Below are positions 44,582 through 52,654 of a DNA stretch of 64,000 bases, piece by piece. This DNA comes from Gammaproteobacteria bacterium (GTDB lineage Bacteria; Pseudomonadota; Gammaproteobacteria; Burkholderiales; Rhodocyclaceae). A program made the position numbers and the translations under genes. Positions within the stretch are counted from its first letter, which is position 1. Each line of letters opens with the position of its first letter. The stretch is taken from the NCBI GenBank assembly GCA_029289235.1, contig JARFTZ010000011.1:1-64000 (forward strand). Reading direction: 5' to 3'. Below the pieces are notes generated by a model. The model did no database searches and was not told the DNA's origin. It saw only the letters and a program-made list of their open reading frames with translations.

Positions 44582-45978
44582 CCCGACCCGGCCTGATTCT
44601 GGCCGCGAGCCTGCTGCTCGCCGCCTGCCACCCCCTCGACACCGGCTACAACGCTGACAGGACCCCGCGCATGAAACCCAACCCAAAGATCGACAAACTC
44701 TTCGTCCAGACCAAACCCGTCTGTTTCGGTCGCTTCCTCATCGACGTGCCGGCTACGGCACAGGTGGCGTGGGGGGAGATCTACGTCAACGACGCGATCA
44801 GTTCCTATCCCGGAGAAGGCGCGAAGATACCGGCCGAAATCCGGGACAAGGAAAAAGCACTCAAAGACGAGAAACACATTCGCGAGCCGTCAACCTATAT
44901 CGGCACCTTCGATGGCCCCAATCCGCAGAGCAAGATCGTCGTGGGGTATGCGGATTTCGAGAGTTCAGGGCAAGTGCAACTTCACTCCTTTATTCGCCTT
45001 GGAAAACACGCCTTCGTGCAGAGCGTTCCAACGGCGCCGCTCGATGACTTGCCCGGTGGGGGCGACGACAAGACAAGCTACACGAAATGGGTTGCCGAGA
45101 TGCAAGACATCGGCCGACGGTTGCGCGTCCGGGATGATGCCGAAGTGCCGAGTGAGCCTGGAATCTGCATTGAGGCCGGTTTCATTTCCGAGGCGGATGG
45201 GCACTACCACGAACTCACTTCAATCGGATTCCGCTTCCCCGAATACCCGGATGTGTCGTTCTCGATCCAGACACAGAAGACTGATCGGCCGGATGAGACG
45301 AACAGTCTTGAGAGGTCGATAAAGAAGGGGGCGGAATACGCCAGGCTCTCCGGAAAAGGACTTTGGTTCAGCAGTATCAAAAGACTTCGTGAAGGCGCGC
45401 GCCAGGTGGGTGATTGGACAGGCGCTGAGCTTTTGGCACGGGCCCCCGTGGACGAATCGGGCGGGCCATCGGTGCATGAGTTCAGGTTCAAATCGATCGG
45501 CGTAGCCCATGACGCACTGCGTCCAATTATCCGCATGTATTTCAGCACCGGTGTCGATGGGAACGACAAGGGCGTCAACGAACCGAGTCTCAGCAATGAA
45601 GAAGCGGTCGCCTTGTGGGACAGGCTCACTTCCACGATCCGTGCGCGGCCGGTGAAGGGCGGTGACGCCACCGCGACCAATCCTGAAGCACCGCCCGAGG
45701 AACCCGCTCCCCGTGCCACTGCGCCCCGGCTTCCCTTTGGAACGGTGACTCCCTCGCTGCAACGCTGCCCGCAGACCGGCCTGTGGGAATGCACCGCCGA
45801 ACTTGCGATCGGCGAGAAACGCCGCTTCTTCCCGCAAGGCATGGTGCTCCCCTCCGTCATCGTTCGTCGCCCCGAGCGCAGCCTGTGGCAGAAACTGAAG
45901 GGCGAAGCGCCAAACCGGCTGACGGAAACGACCTGGACGCTGGTTAGCTACGACATCTCGGGAAGGGACGTGTCATGA
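44578..45978 (+). CDS. Tli4-like lipoprotein immunity protein
   Basis: This is a 466-residue lipoprotein. MTRPGLILAASLLLAAC gives a lipobox with Cys17. The body has the Tli4-type opening CFGRFLIDVPATAQVAWGEI and a repeated alpha/beta layout; a C-terminal segment after a Pro-rich linker (about 355-380) is beta-rich. In the periplasm it would block the phospholipase of the upstream gene when sister cells deliver it. The start overlaps the effector stop; the frame begins five codons earlier, inside the effector gene, but the ATG at 44578 gives the signal peptide. A truncated relative follows. Confidence 0.8.
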   Translation: MTRPGLILAASLLLAACHPLDTGYNADRTPRMKPNPKIDKLFVQTKPVCFGRFLIDVPATAQVAWGEIYVNDAISSYPGEGAKIPAEIRDKEKALKDEKHIREPSTYIGTFDGPNPQSKIVVGYADFESSGQVQLHSFIRLGKHAFVQSVPTAPLDDLPGGGDDKTSYTKWVAEMQDIGRRLRVRDDAEVPSEPGICIEAGFISEADGHYHELTSIGFRFPEYPDVSFSIQTQKTDRPDETNSLERSIKKGAEYARLSGKGLWFSSIKRLREGARQVGDWTGAELLARAPVDESGGPSVHEFRFKSIGVAHDALRPIIRMYFSTGVDGNDKGVNEPSLSNEEAVALWDRLTSTIRARPVKGGDATATNPEAPPEEPAPRATAPRLPFGTVTPSLQRCPQTGLWECTAELAIGEKRRFFPQGMVLPSVIVRRPERSLWQKLKGEAPNRLTETTWTLVSYDISGRDVS

Positions 45979-46032
45979 GGGCGCAGCGTATTGCCTGTCT
46001 TGCGTTTCTGACGGCTACCCCGATGCATTACC

Positions 46033-46372
46033 AAGATGAAATCCGTGTGCCGCGCATACCATCAAGGAGAGAAGGGCCGCCACTACGCCGAAGGTTATCT
46101 CACCCCCAAGAGCCTCGATACACAGCAACCCGGCCCGCCTGCTTTGGACGTTTCCTCAGTGACGTGCCTTTGACCGCGCAGGTGATCTGGGGGCCGACGA
46201 GCGTCAACGACTCCATCACGGCCCACCCTGATCAAGGGCACAAGATTCGCGGCGAGATCCGCGACAAAACGGCTGAAATCATGGCGATAGAGCACCGAAA
46301 GGAACCTTCGGCGCTGATTGGCGTATTTGACGGCCCCAATACCGAAAGCAAGATCATCGTTGGCTACAATAG
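46033..46372 (+). pseudogene. Remnant of a second effector/immunity module
   Basis: A frame starting at 46033 has YAEGYLTPKSLDTQQP, which matches the effector N-terminus VAEGFVTPKGLDTKQI upstream. Just after it, in another frame, comes CFGRFLSDVPLTAQVIWGPT through SALIGVFDGPNTESKIIVGY, which matches the first third of the immunity protein. The pieces are fused out of frame and the immunity part ends abruptly where the aminotransferase remnant begins. This looks like a decayed duplicate of the effector/immunity pair. Nothing else of note lies in 45979-46368. Confidence 0.7.
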
Positions 46373-46461
46373 GCGCCCTCGCCGCGCTCGAAAACGACGT
46401 CCGGGCGCTGGGCGACGGGCAGCAGGCTGTCGATGGCGGGGCTCGGGGCAAAGGTGTTCAC
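46369..46461 (-). pseudogene. N-terminal remnant of the class III (ArgD-like) aminotransferase
   Basis: A GTG at 46459-46461 with AAGGAG before it starts VNTFAPSPAIDSLLPVAQRP then DVVFERGEGAY, the usual N-terminus of ArgD-type aminotransferases. After GAY the sequence passes directly into the end of the immunity-like remnant and stops. With the C-terminal remnant at 39372-39600 on the same strand, this brackets the type VI cassette. About 300 residues of the middle are gone. Confidence 0.65.
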
Positions 46462-46498
46462 ATTGTTCTCCTTGGGTTGATTGACGACGGACGAAAAC

Positions 46499-46525
46499 AA
46501 AAAGGCCACGGGGGAAGCCGTGGCC
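46499..46525 (-). terminator. Hairpin terminator or attenuator between tyrS and the aminotransferase remnant
   Basis: On the minus strand GGCCACGG-loop-CCGTGGCC is followed by TTTTTG. It lies about 170 bases after the tyrS stop and 40 bases before the start of the broken aminotransferase gene. It could end the tyrS transcript or attenuate the downstream gene. Confidence 0.65.
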
Positions 46526-46697
46526 TGTTCGGTAAAGAAATGCTGGAAAGTCAGCCTGACGCTATGACATCTTCCTCCGGACGTGCCACGACGCACCGCT
46601 GCGGCGTCGAGCGGCCGGCAGGCGTCGGGAAGCGAAGGAAGCGCGGTTCATGGGCAGATGATTCTGGTCGAAGGCAAACGAGTCAACGCGGATTGAC

Positions 46698-47972
46698 TCA
46701 GGGCCAGCGGACCATCGCGTAGTTTTTCTTCCCGCGCCGGAGCAGGGTGAAACGCCCGAAACGGCGCTCGGCGTCGGCAATCTGGTGATCGAGCGCGTCG
46801 ACCTTCTGCCCGTTGACCGCCACGCTGCCGCTCTGAAGGAAACCGCGCGCCTCGCTCTTCGACTTGGCCAGGCCGGCGGCAACCAGCACGTCGATCAGGC
46901 CGGCAGTCGTTTTTTCCAGCGCCACGCCGGGCACGCCGTCCTGCGCCAGTTGCTCGAAGTCCGATTCGGTCAGCGTTTCCAGGTTGCCGGAGAACAGGCT
47001 GTGACTGATGCGCTGTGCGGCTTCCAGCGCGGCCCTGCCATGCACCAGTTCGGTGGCCTGTTCGGCGAGGATGCGCTGCGCTTCGGGTTTCTGGCCGCTG
47101 GCCTTGTCGGCAGCTTCGATCGCGTCGAGTTCGGCCACCGAAAGGAAGGTGAAGTAGCGCAGGAACTTGTAGACATCGGCATCGGCGGTATTCAGCCAGA
47201 ACTGGTAGAAGGCGTACGGCGAAGTTTTCTTCGCATCGAGCCAGATGGCGCCGGATTCGGTCTTGCCGAACTTGGTGCCGTCGGCCTTGGTGACCAGCGG
47301 CAGGGTCAGGCCGAAGACATGTTTCTGGTTGAGGCGCCGGGTCAGATCCGTTCCGGCGACGATGTTGCCCCACTGGTCGGAACCGCCGATCTGCAGGGTG
47401 CAGCCGTGACGGCGGTTGAGCTCGGCGAAGTCGTAGCCTTGCAGCAGGCTGTAGGAGAACTCGGTGTAGGAAATCCCCTGATCTTCACGCTGCAGGCGTT
47501 GCTGCACCGACTCCTTCTTGATCATCGCGTTGACCGAGAAGTGTTTGCCGATGTCGCGCATGAACTCCAGGCAGTTCATCGAGCCGAACCAGTCGTAGTT
47601 GTTGGCCATGATCGCGGCGTTGTCGCCGTCGAAAGCGAGGAACGGTTCGACCTGGCCGCGAATCTTCCCGACCCAGCCGGCAATGACGTCCGGCGTGTTC
47701 AGTTTCCGTTCGGTCGCCTTGAAGCTCGGATCGCCGATCATCCCGGTTGCACCGCCGACGAGCGCAATGGGCTTGTGCCCGGCCTGCTGGAAGCGCCGGA
47801 GCAGCAGCACCGGGACCAGATGCCCGAGGTGCAGGCTATCGGCGGTCGGATCGAATCCGCAATACAGCGTCACCGACTCCCTGGACAGCAGTTCATCGAG
47901 CGCGGCGGCATCAGTGATCTGGGCGATCAGGCCACGGGCTTGCAAATCCTGGAGCAGGGCGGACTGGTACAT
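46698..47972 (-). CDS. tyrS: Tyrosyl-tRNA synthetase
   Basis: This is a 424-residue class I aminoacyl-tRNA synthetase. Its HIGH-type signature is HLGH in [11 protein letters not shown], its KMSKS-type signature is KFGKT, and the tyrosine-binding block [12 protein letters not shown] is present. A C-terminal S4 RNA-binding domain (about 355-424) is complete ([20 protein letters not shown]). The ATG at 47970-47972 follows GGAG and is preferred to a GTG five codons earlier. Confidence 0.95.
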   Translation of the reverse strand: MYQSALLQDLQARGLIAQITDAAALDELLSRESVTLYCGFDPTADSLHLGHLVPVLLLRRFQQAGHKPIALVGGATGMIGDPSFKATERKLNTPDVIAGWVGKIRGQVEPFLAFDGDNAAIMANNYDWFGSMNCLEFMRDIGKHFSVNAMIKKESVQQRLQREDQGISYTEFSYSLLQGYDFAELNRRHGCTLQIGGSDQWGNIVAGTDLTRRLNQKHVFGLTLPLVTKADGTKFGKTESGAIWLDAKKTSPYAFYQFWLNTADADVYKFLRYFTFLSVAELDAIEAADKASGQKPEAQRILAEQATELVHGRAALEAAQRISHSLFSGNLETLTESDFEQLAQDGVPGVALEKTTAGLIDVLVAAGLAKSKSEARGFLQSGSVAVNGQKVDALDHQIADAERRFGRFTLLRRGKKNYAMVRWP

Positions 47973-48038
47973 CGGGAAAATCTCCACACGAGGGGCGGCA
48001 AATTCATTGCCGTTGACTGTTTGACGAAGCGCGAAATT

Positions 48039-49118
48039 TTAGCACGCGGTCCCCAATGCCTCCGGCAGATTCCCGACCTTGAGGCGGTTGCTCCACTCCC
48101 GCATCTGCTGCGCGAGCACGGGCTCGATCGGGATGCCTTTCGCCCGCCGCACCACTTCTTCGTTGACTTCCGGGTCGCCGGGCATCAGCGGCGAGCCGGG
48201 CTCGCCGGCCAGCGCCCGGGCGATCCGCTCGACGGTCTCCGCCAACATTGGGCCGCCGGCAAAGCGCATTGGATCAAGCATCAGGAAGAAGGCGCCGAGG
48301 CGGCGCGGTTCGTCGAGCGCGGTGAACATGTTGGAGATCGTCGGCCCCCAGGGGTTGGCGTTGAGCGGCCCGCAGAGCAGATCGATCATCAAGGCAAGGC
48401 CGTAGCCCTTGTGCCCGTAGTCGGCACCGCCGAGCGGCGTGAGGGAGCGCGCGGCCTGCGCGTCGGTAGTCAGCTTCCCGGTTTCGTCGTAGGCCACGCC
48501 CGACGGCAGCGGATGCCCTTCGCGACGGGCGTTGATCACCCGGTTGAAGGGAATCGATGTGGTCGCCATGTCCAGGCAGGCCGGCTCGTGCCCGGCGCGG
48601 GGGAAGGCGATGGCAATCGGGTTGGTGCCGAAGAAGGCGCGCGTGCCGCCGTGCGGCGCGGCCATTGCGTCGGCATGGGTGAAGGCGATGGCGATCAAAC
48701 CGGTGCGCGCGGCCGGCCGGGTGTAGAGCGCCATCGCGCCGCAATGCGAGGAGTCCGACACGCCGACCACGCCGACGCCGGAGCGGCGCGCCAGATCCGC
48801 AGCGAGAGCGGCCGCCCGATGCCCGATGACGATGCCGTGCCCCTGATCGGCGTGCAGCTGCGCCGTCGCCGGCCCGGTTTCCTTGACGCTCACCGCCGGC
48901 CGCGCCTTGATCGAACCGCGCGAGATGCGCTCCAAGTAGTGCGGCAGACGGGCGATGCCGTGCGAGTCGATGCCCCACAGGCTGGTCTGCACAAGGCTGT
49001 CGGCGAGCAGGCGCGCATCAACGGCTGACATGTCCAGCGTTTCCAGACAACATGCGGCCCAGTCGGCCACGGATTGATGGGGAACGAAGGCACTCCCCGG
49101 AATGATGGGTTGGCTCAT
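48039..49118 (-). CDS. Malate/L-lactate/ureidoglycolate dehydrogenase family protein
   Basis: This is a 359-residue NAD(P)-dependent dehydrogenase of the Ldh_2 family. Typical blocks are GIDSHGIARLPHYLERI, GHRAAALAADLARRSGVGVV, NPIAIAFPRAG and GGADYGHKGYGLALMIDLLC. The family includes malate, sulfolactate, dioxo-gulonate and ureidoglycolate dehydrogenases; the sequence alone does not say which. The frame is open far upstream, but the ATG at 49116-49118 (MSQPIIPGSAFVP) gives the expected length. It stands alone on the minus strand upstream of tyrS. Confidence 0.88.
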   Translation of the reverse strand: MSQPIIPGSAFVPHQSVADWAACCLETLDMSAVDARLLADSLVQTSLWGIDSHGIARLPHYLERISRGSIKARPAVSVKETGPATAQLHADQGHGIVIGHRAAALAADLARRSGVGVVGVSDSSHCGAMALYTRPAARTGLIAIAFTHADAMAAPHGGTRAFFGTNPIAIAFPRAGHEPACLDMATTSIPFNRVINARREGHPLPSGVAYDETGKLTTDAQAARSLTPLGGADYGHKGYGLALMIDLLCGPLNANPWGPTISNMFTALDEPRRLGAFFLMLDPMRFAGGPMLAETVERIARALAGEPGSPLMPGDPEVNEEVVRRAKGIPIEPVLAQQMREWSNRLKVGNLPEALGTAC

Positions 49119-49307
49119 GATCAAGGCTCTTTTCGATGAAAGAAAGGGAATTATCGGCTTTGGACGCCACGGTTCCGGTAATTGTTGGAAAATGGAACCC
49201 GGTTTCAACGCACAAGCCAGTATATTGGATCGATGCAACCCGCTCCAGCAAGACCATAACCACGCCGCGCAACTTGCCCCCTCGAGCCACGCTCGCCTCC
49301 GTCCGCC

Positions 49308-51023
49308 ATGAACCTGCAGCCGCGCTTCCACCTCCTGACCATCATCTTCTTCGTCGTCTTCGCCATTCCCTCCTGGCTCGCCGTGCGCGCGCTGGCCGAG
49401 GGCATCATGGAACAGTGGGCGGTGCGCTACGCCGAGAAACAGGTGCTCTACGACAAGGGGCGCACGCTGCAGCCGATCCTGCGCGAGGTGGCGCTTTCCC
49501 GCCAGCTGGCCTCGTCGCAGCCGATCCGCGAATGGGCGCGCAAACCCGACGACGCGCAACTGACCCGGCGCGCGGTCAAGGAAATGGAGAATTTCCGCCA
49601 GAACTTTGCCGACCACAGCTACTTCGTCGCGCTGCTTTCCAACGGCCGCTACTACCACAACAACGCGCAGAACGAGTACGCCGGCGAGGAATTCCGCTAC
49701 GTGATGGACGCGCGCAACAAGAAGGATGCGTGGTTCTACGACCTGATCCGCCAGCAGCGCGACATCCACATCAACGTCAATCCGGACCCGAACCTCGGCA
49801 TCACCAAGCTGTGGATCGACGTGCTCATCCGCGACGGCAACGACATCCTCGGCATCGCCGGCACCGGACTCGACCTCACCTCGTTCATCAAGAACGTCGT
49901 CGAGGAAGGCTCGCCGGGCGTCACCAGCCTGTTCGTCGATCACGGTGGCGCGATCCAGATCCACCGCAACCAGGCGCTGATCGACTTCGCCTCGATCAGC
50001 AAGTCAAAGTCGCAACAGAACACCATCGACCTGCTCTTCGAGCGCGAGGCCGACCGCAAGGCGGTGCTCGCGGCAATGAAAGAACTGGAAATCCGGAAGA
50101 AAAACGTGGCGACGCTGGTAGTCCAGGCCAACGGGAGGCGACACATCGCCGGCATCGCCTACCTGCCGGAGATCGACTGGCACGAGATCACCCTGCTCGA
50201 CCTGGACGTGCTGCTGCCGTTCAGCCAGTTCACCGGCATCCTCGTCGTCTACACGCTGACCCTGCTCGGCATCCTGCTGCTCTTCAACCTGTCCCTGCGG
50301 CGCTTTGTGCTGATCCCGCTGCAAAAGCTTGACGCCGGCATGTCGGCGGTCGAGGCCGGCAGCGATGTTCCGGCGCAGCTCGACACGCTCGGCAGCGGCG
50401 AAATCGGGAGGCTGATGAAGCGCTTCGCGCAGATGGCCAGGTCAGTGACCGTCTCGCGGCGCGACCTCGAATTCAAGGTGCAGGAACGCACAATCGCGCT
50501 CGAACGCCTGACCAAGATCGACCCGCTGACCGAATTGCTGAACCGGCGCGGCATGAGCGAACGCATCGAGGCCGAACTGAAGCGGGCCCGCCGCGAGACC
50601 AACCGCCTCGGCATCCTCTGGCTCGACCTCGACGGCTTCAAGGAAATCAACGACCAGCACGGCCACGCGATCGGCGACCAGGCGCTGACCGCCGTCGCCC
50701 GCATCATCGACGCGACGATCCGCCCCTACGACGTCGCGGCGCGCTGGGGCGGCGATGAATTCCTGATCATGCTCTACCCGACCGACGAGGACGTGCTGCT
50801 CTCGCTCGGCGAACGGCTGCGCCTGGCCATCGCCGCCAGCCATGCGGTCGTCGATGAAGCCGGGCGCCCCATTCCACTGAGCGCGAGCATCGGCGGCCAT
50901 ATCGCCGGCGCCAGCGAACAATTCAACAACGTGCTCAGCCAGGCCGACCGCGCCCTCTACGCCGCCAAGGCCGCCGGGCGGAACTGCTATCGGACGACGC
51001 ACGCACTCGCCGGGAGCAACTGA
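49308..51023 (+). CDS. Diguanylate cyclase with periplasmic sensor and HAMP
   Basis: This 571-residue protein has an N-terminal membrane helix (about 7-28), a periplasmic Cache-like sensor domain (about 30-290, with the DAWFYDLIRQQRDIHINVNP strand pattern) and a second helix (about 305-330). A HAMP region and a coiled coil follow. The C-terminal GGDEF domain has an intact RWGGDEF and no EAL domain. It should make c-di-GMP in response to a periplasmic signal. An RxxD inhibitory site was not identified with certainty. The ribosome binding site is weak. Confidence 0.92.
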   Translation: MNLQPRFHLLTIIFFVVFAIPSWLAVRALAEGIMEQWAVRYAEKQVLYDKGRTLQPILREVALSRQLASSQPIREWARKPDDAQLTRRAVKEMENFRQNFADHSYFVALLSNGRYYHNNAQNEYAGEEFRYVMDARNKKDAWFYDLIRQQRDIHINVNPDPNLGITKLWIDVLIRDGNDILGIAGTGLDLTSFIKNVVEEGSPGVTSLFVDHGGAIQIHRNQALIDFASISKSKSQQNTIDLLFEREADRKAVLAAMKELEIRKKNVATLVVQANGRRHIAGIAYLPEIDWHEITLLDLDVLLPFSQFTGILVVYTLTLLGILLLFNLSLRRFVLIPLQKLDAGMSAVEAGSDVPAQLDTLGSGEIGRLMKRFAQMARSVTVSRRDLEFKVQERTIALERLTKIDPLTELLNRRGMSERIEAELKRARRETNRLGILWLDLDGFKEINDQHGHAIGDQALTAVARIIDATIRPYDVAARWGGDEFLIMLYPTDEDVLLSLGERLRLAIAASHAVVDEAGRPIPLSASIGGHIAGASEQFNNVLSQADRALYAAKAAGRNCYRTTHALAGSN

Positions 51024-51151
51024 ACCACTACGCCATCTAACGTATTCCGGCAAAGAGAGCCGTTCCTTACTCTGGCACCGTGCCCTGGACGATGAGTTCG
51101 CGTCCCGGCCCGCATCTCAGCACTCCAGCCAACCGTTCAAGGAGCTCTCCC

Positions 51152-52423
51152 ATGAAATCCCGCCGTACGTTCATCAAGGCGACCGTTCTCTCCGCCGCCC
51201 TCGCATCCATCGGCCTGACCTCGCTCGGCGCCCACGCCGCGGACACGATCAAGGTCGGCATCCTGCATTCGCTCTCCGGCACCATGGCCATCTCTGAAAC
51301 CGCGCTGAAGGAAACCGCGTTGATGACCATCGAGGAAATCAACAAGGCCGGCGGCGTGCTGGGCAAGAAGCTGGAGCCGGTCGTCGTCGACCCCGCGTCG
51401 AACTGGCCGCTGTTCGCCGAGAAGGCCCGCCAGCTGCTGACCAAGGACAAGGTCGACGTCACCTTCGGCTGCTGGACCTCGGTCTCGCGCAAGTCGGTCC
51501 TGCCGGTCTACAAGGAACTCAACGGCCTGCTCTTCTACCCGGTGCAGTACGAGGGCGAAGAGCTCGAGAAGAACGTCTTCTACACCGGTGCCGCGCCCAA
51601 CCAGCAGGCGATCCCGGCCGTCGAATACCTGATGTCCAAGGACGGCGGCGAAGCCAAGCGCTTCGTGCTGCTCGGCACCGACTACGTCTACCCGCGCACG
51701 ACCAACAAGATCCTGCGCGCGTTCCTGAAGTCGAAGGGCGTCGCCGAAGCCGACATCATGGAGGAGTACACCCCGTTCGGTCATAGCGATTACCAGACGA
51801 TCATCGCCAAGATCAAGAAGTTCGCTTCCGAAGGCAAGAAGACCGCTGTCGTCTCGACCATCAACGGCGATTCGAACGTGCCGTTCTACAAGGAACTGGG
51901 CAACGCCGGCCTGAAGGCCACCGACGTCCCGGTCGTCGCCTTCTCGGTCGGCGAAGAGGAGTTGCGCGGCGTCGACACCAAGCCGCTGGTCGGCCACCTG
52001 GCCGCGTGGAACTACTTCCAGTCGCTGAAGAACGGCGAGAACAGCAAGTTCATCAAGATGTACAAGGACTGGGCGGTGAAGCAGAAACTGCCGAACGCCA
52101 GCACGGTCGTTACCAACGACCCGATGGAAGCCACCTACATCGGCATCCACATGTGGAAGCAGGCCGTCGAGAAGGCCAAGAGCACCGACGTCGACAAGGT
52201 CATCGCCGCGATGGCGGGGCAGACCTTCAAGGCTCCGTCGGGCTTCGAAGTAAAAATGGACGAGAAGAACCACCACCTGCACAAGCCGGTGTTCATCGGC
52301 GAAGTGAAGGCCGACGGCCAGTTCAACGTTGTCTGGAAAACGCCCGGCCCGGTCAAGGCCCAGCCGTGGAGCCCGTTCATCGCCGGCAACGACAAGAAGA
52401 AGGACGAGCCGGAAGGGAAATAA
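51152..52423 (+). CDS. urtA: Urea ABC transporter substrate-binding protein
   Basis: This is a 423-residue periplasmic binding protein of the UrtA/FmdD type. The N-terminus has a twin-arginine-like signal, MKSRRTFIKATVLSAALAS, with processing near AHAADT. UrtA-type blocks include ILHSLSGTMAISETALKETA, GCWTSVSRKSVLPVYKELNG, LFYPVQYEGEE and ANNP-like NDPMEATYIGIHMWKQAVE. The usual downstream urtBCDE genes are absent: a strong terminator follows at once. The ATG at 51152 follows AAGGAGCTCTCCC. Confidence 0.92.
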   Translation: MKSRRTFIKATVLSAALASIGLTSLGAHAADTIKVGILHSLSGTMAISETALKETALMTIEEINKAGGVLGKKLEPVVVDPASNWPLFAEKARQLLTKDKVDVTFGCWTSVSRKSVLPVYKELNGLLFYPVQYEGEELEKNVFYTGAAPNQQAIPAVEYLMSKDGGEAKRFVLLGTDYVYPRTTNKILRAFLKSKGVAEADIMEEYTPFGHSDYQTIIAKIKKFASEGKKTAVVSTINGDSNVPFYKELGNAGLKATDVPVVAFSVGEEELRGVDTKPLVGHLAAWNYFQSLKNGENSKFIKMYKDWAVKQKLPNASTVVTNDPMEATYIGIHMWKQAVEKAKSTDVDKVIAAMAGQTFKAPSGFEVKMDEKNHHLHKPVFIGEVKADGQFNVVWKTPGPVKAQPWSPFIAGNDKKKDEPEGK

Positions 52424-52450
52424 CACTTCGGCGTGTCGCTACTGCAACGG

Positions 52451-52475
52451 CGGGGGCTTCGGCCCCCGTTTTTTT
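52451..52475 (+). terminator. Rho-independent terminator of urtA
   Basis: CGGGGGC-TTCG-GCCCCCG is followed by seven T residues, 27 bases after the urtA stop. The hairpin has an ultrastable TTCG loop. It ends the urtA transcript as a single gene. Confidence 0.9.
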
Positions 52476-52540
52476 AACTTCTCTCCGGAAAGAACGCCGG
52501 CCGGATGTAAATTTTTGCACAGCAGTTCAGCAGGATTCTG

Positions 52541-52562
52541 ATTGACGGCGCAAGGCGTCAAT
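52541..52562. promoter_or_regulatory. Inverted repeat upstream of the FGGY kinase gene
   Basis: ATTGACG (52541-52547) and CGTCAAT (52556-52562) are separated by eight bases and lie about 90 bases before the kinase ATG. The arrangement fits an operator for a sugar-responsive repressor. No regulator gene is in view. No gene lies in 52424-52654. Confidence 0.4.
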
Positions 52563-52654
52563 GAAAGAATTTTTCTCCAAAATCGAGTCAAGATGCCGCC
52601 GCAGCCAATCGCTGCAAGCGCGGTTCCGCTCACAAGACAGGAGAGTCCGCCGTC

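Noticed and set aside
39843-45978. A full type VI secretion gene cluster
   Set aside because: Only vgrG, one effector and one immunity gene are present. No tss sheath, baseplate, membrane or ATPase genes lie in the window.
49119-49964. Upstream extension of the Ldh-family gene frame
   Set aside because: The frame is open to 49964 but runs antisense to the diguanylate cyclase gene. The family start is the ATG at 49118.
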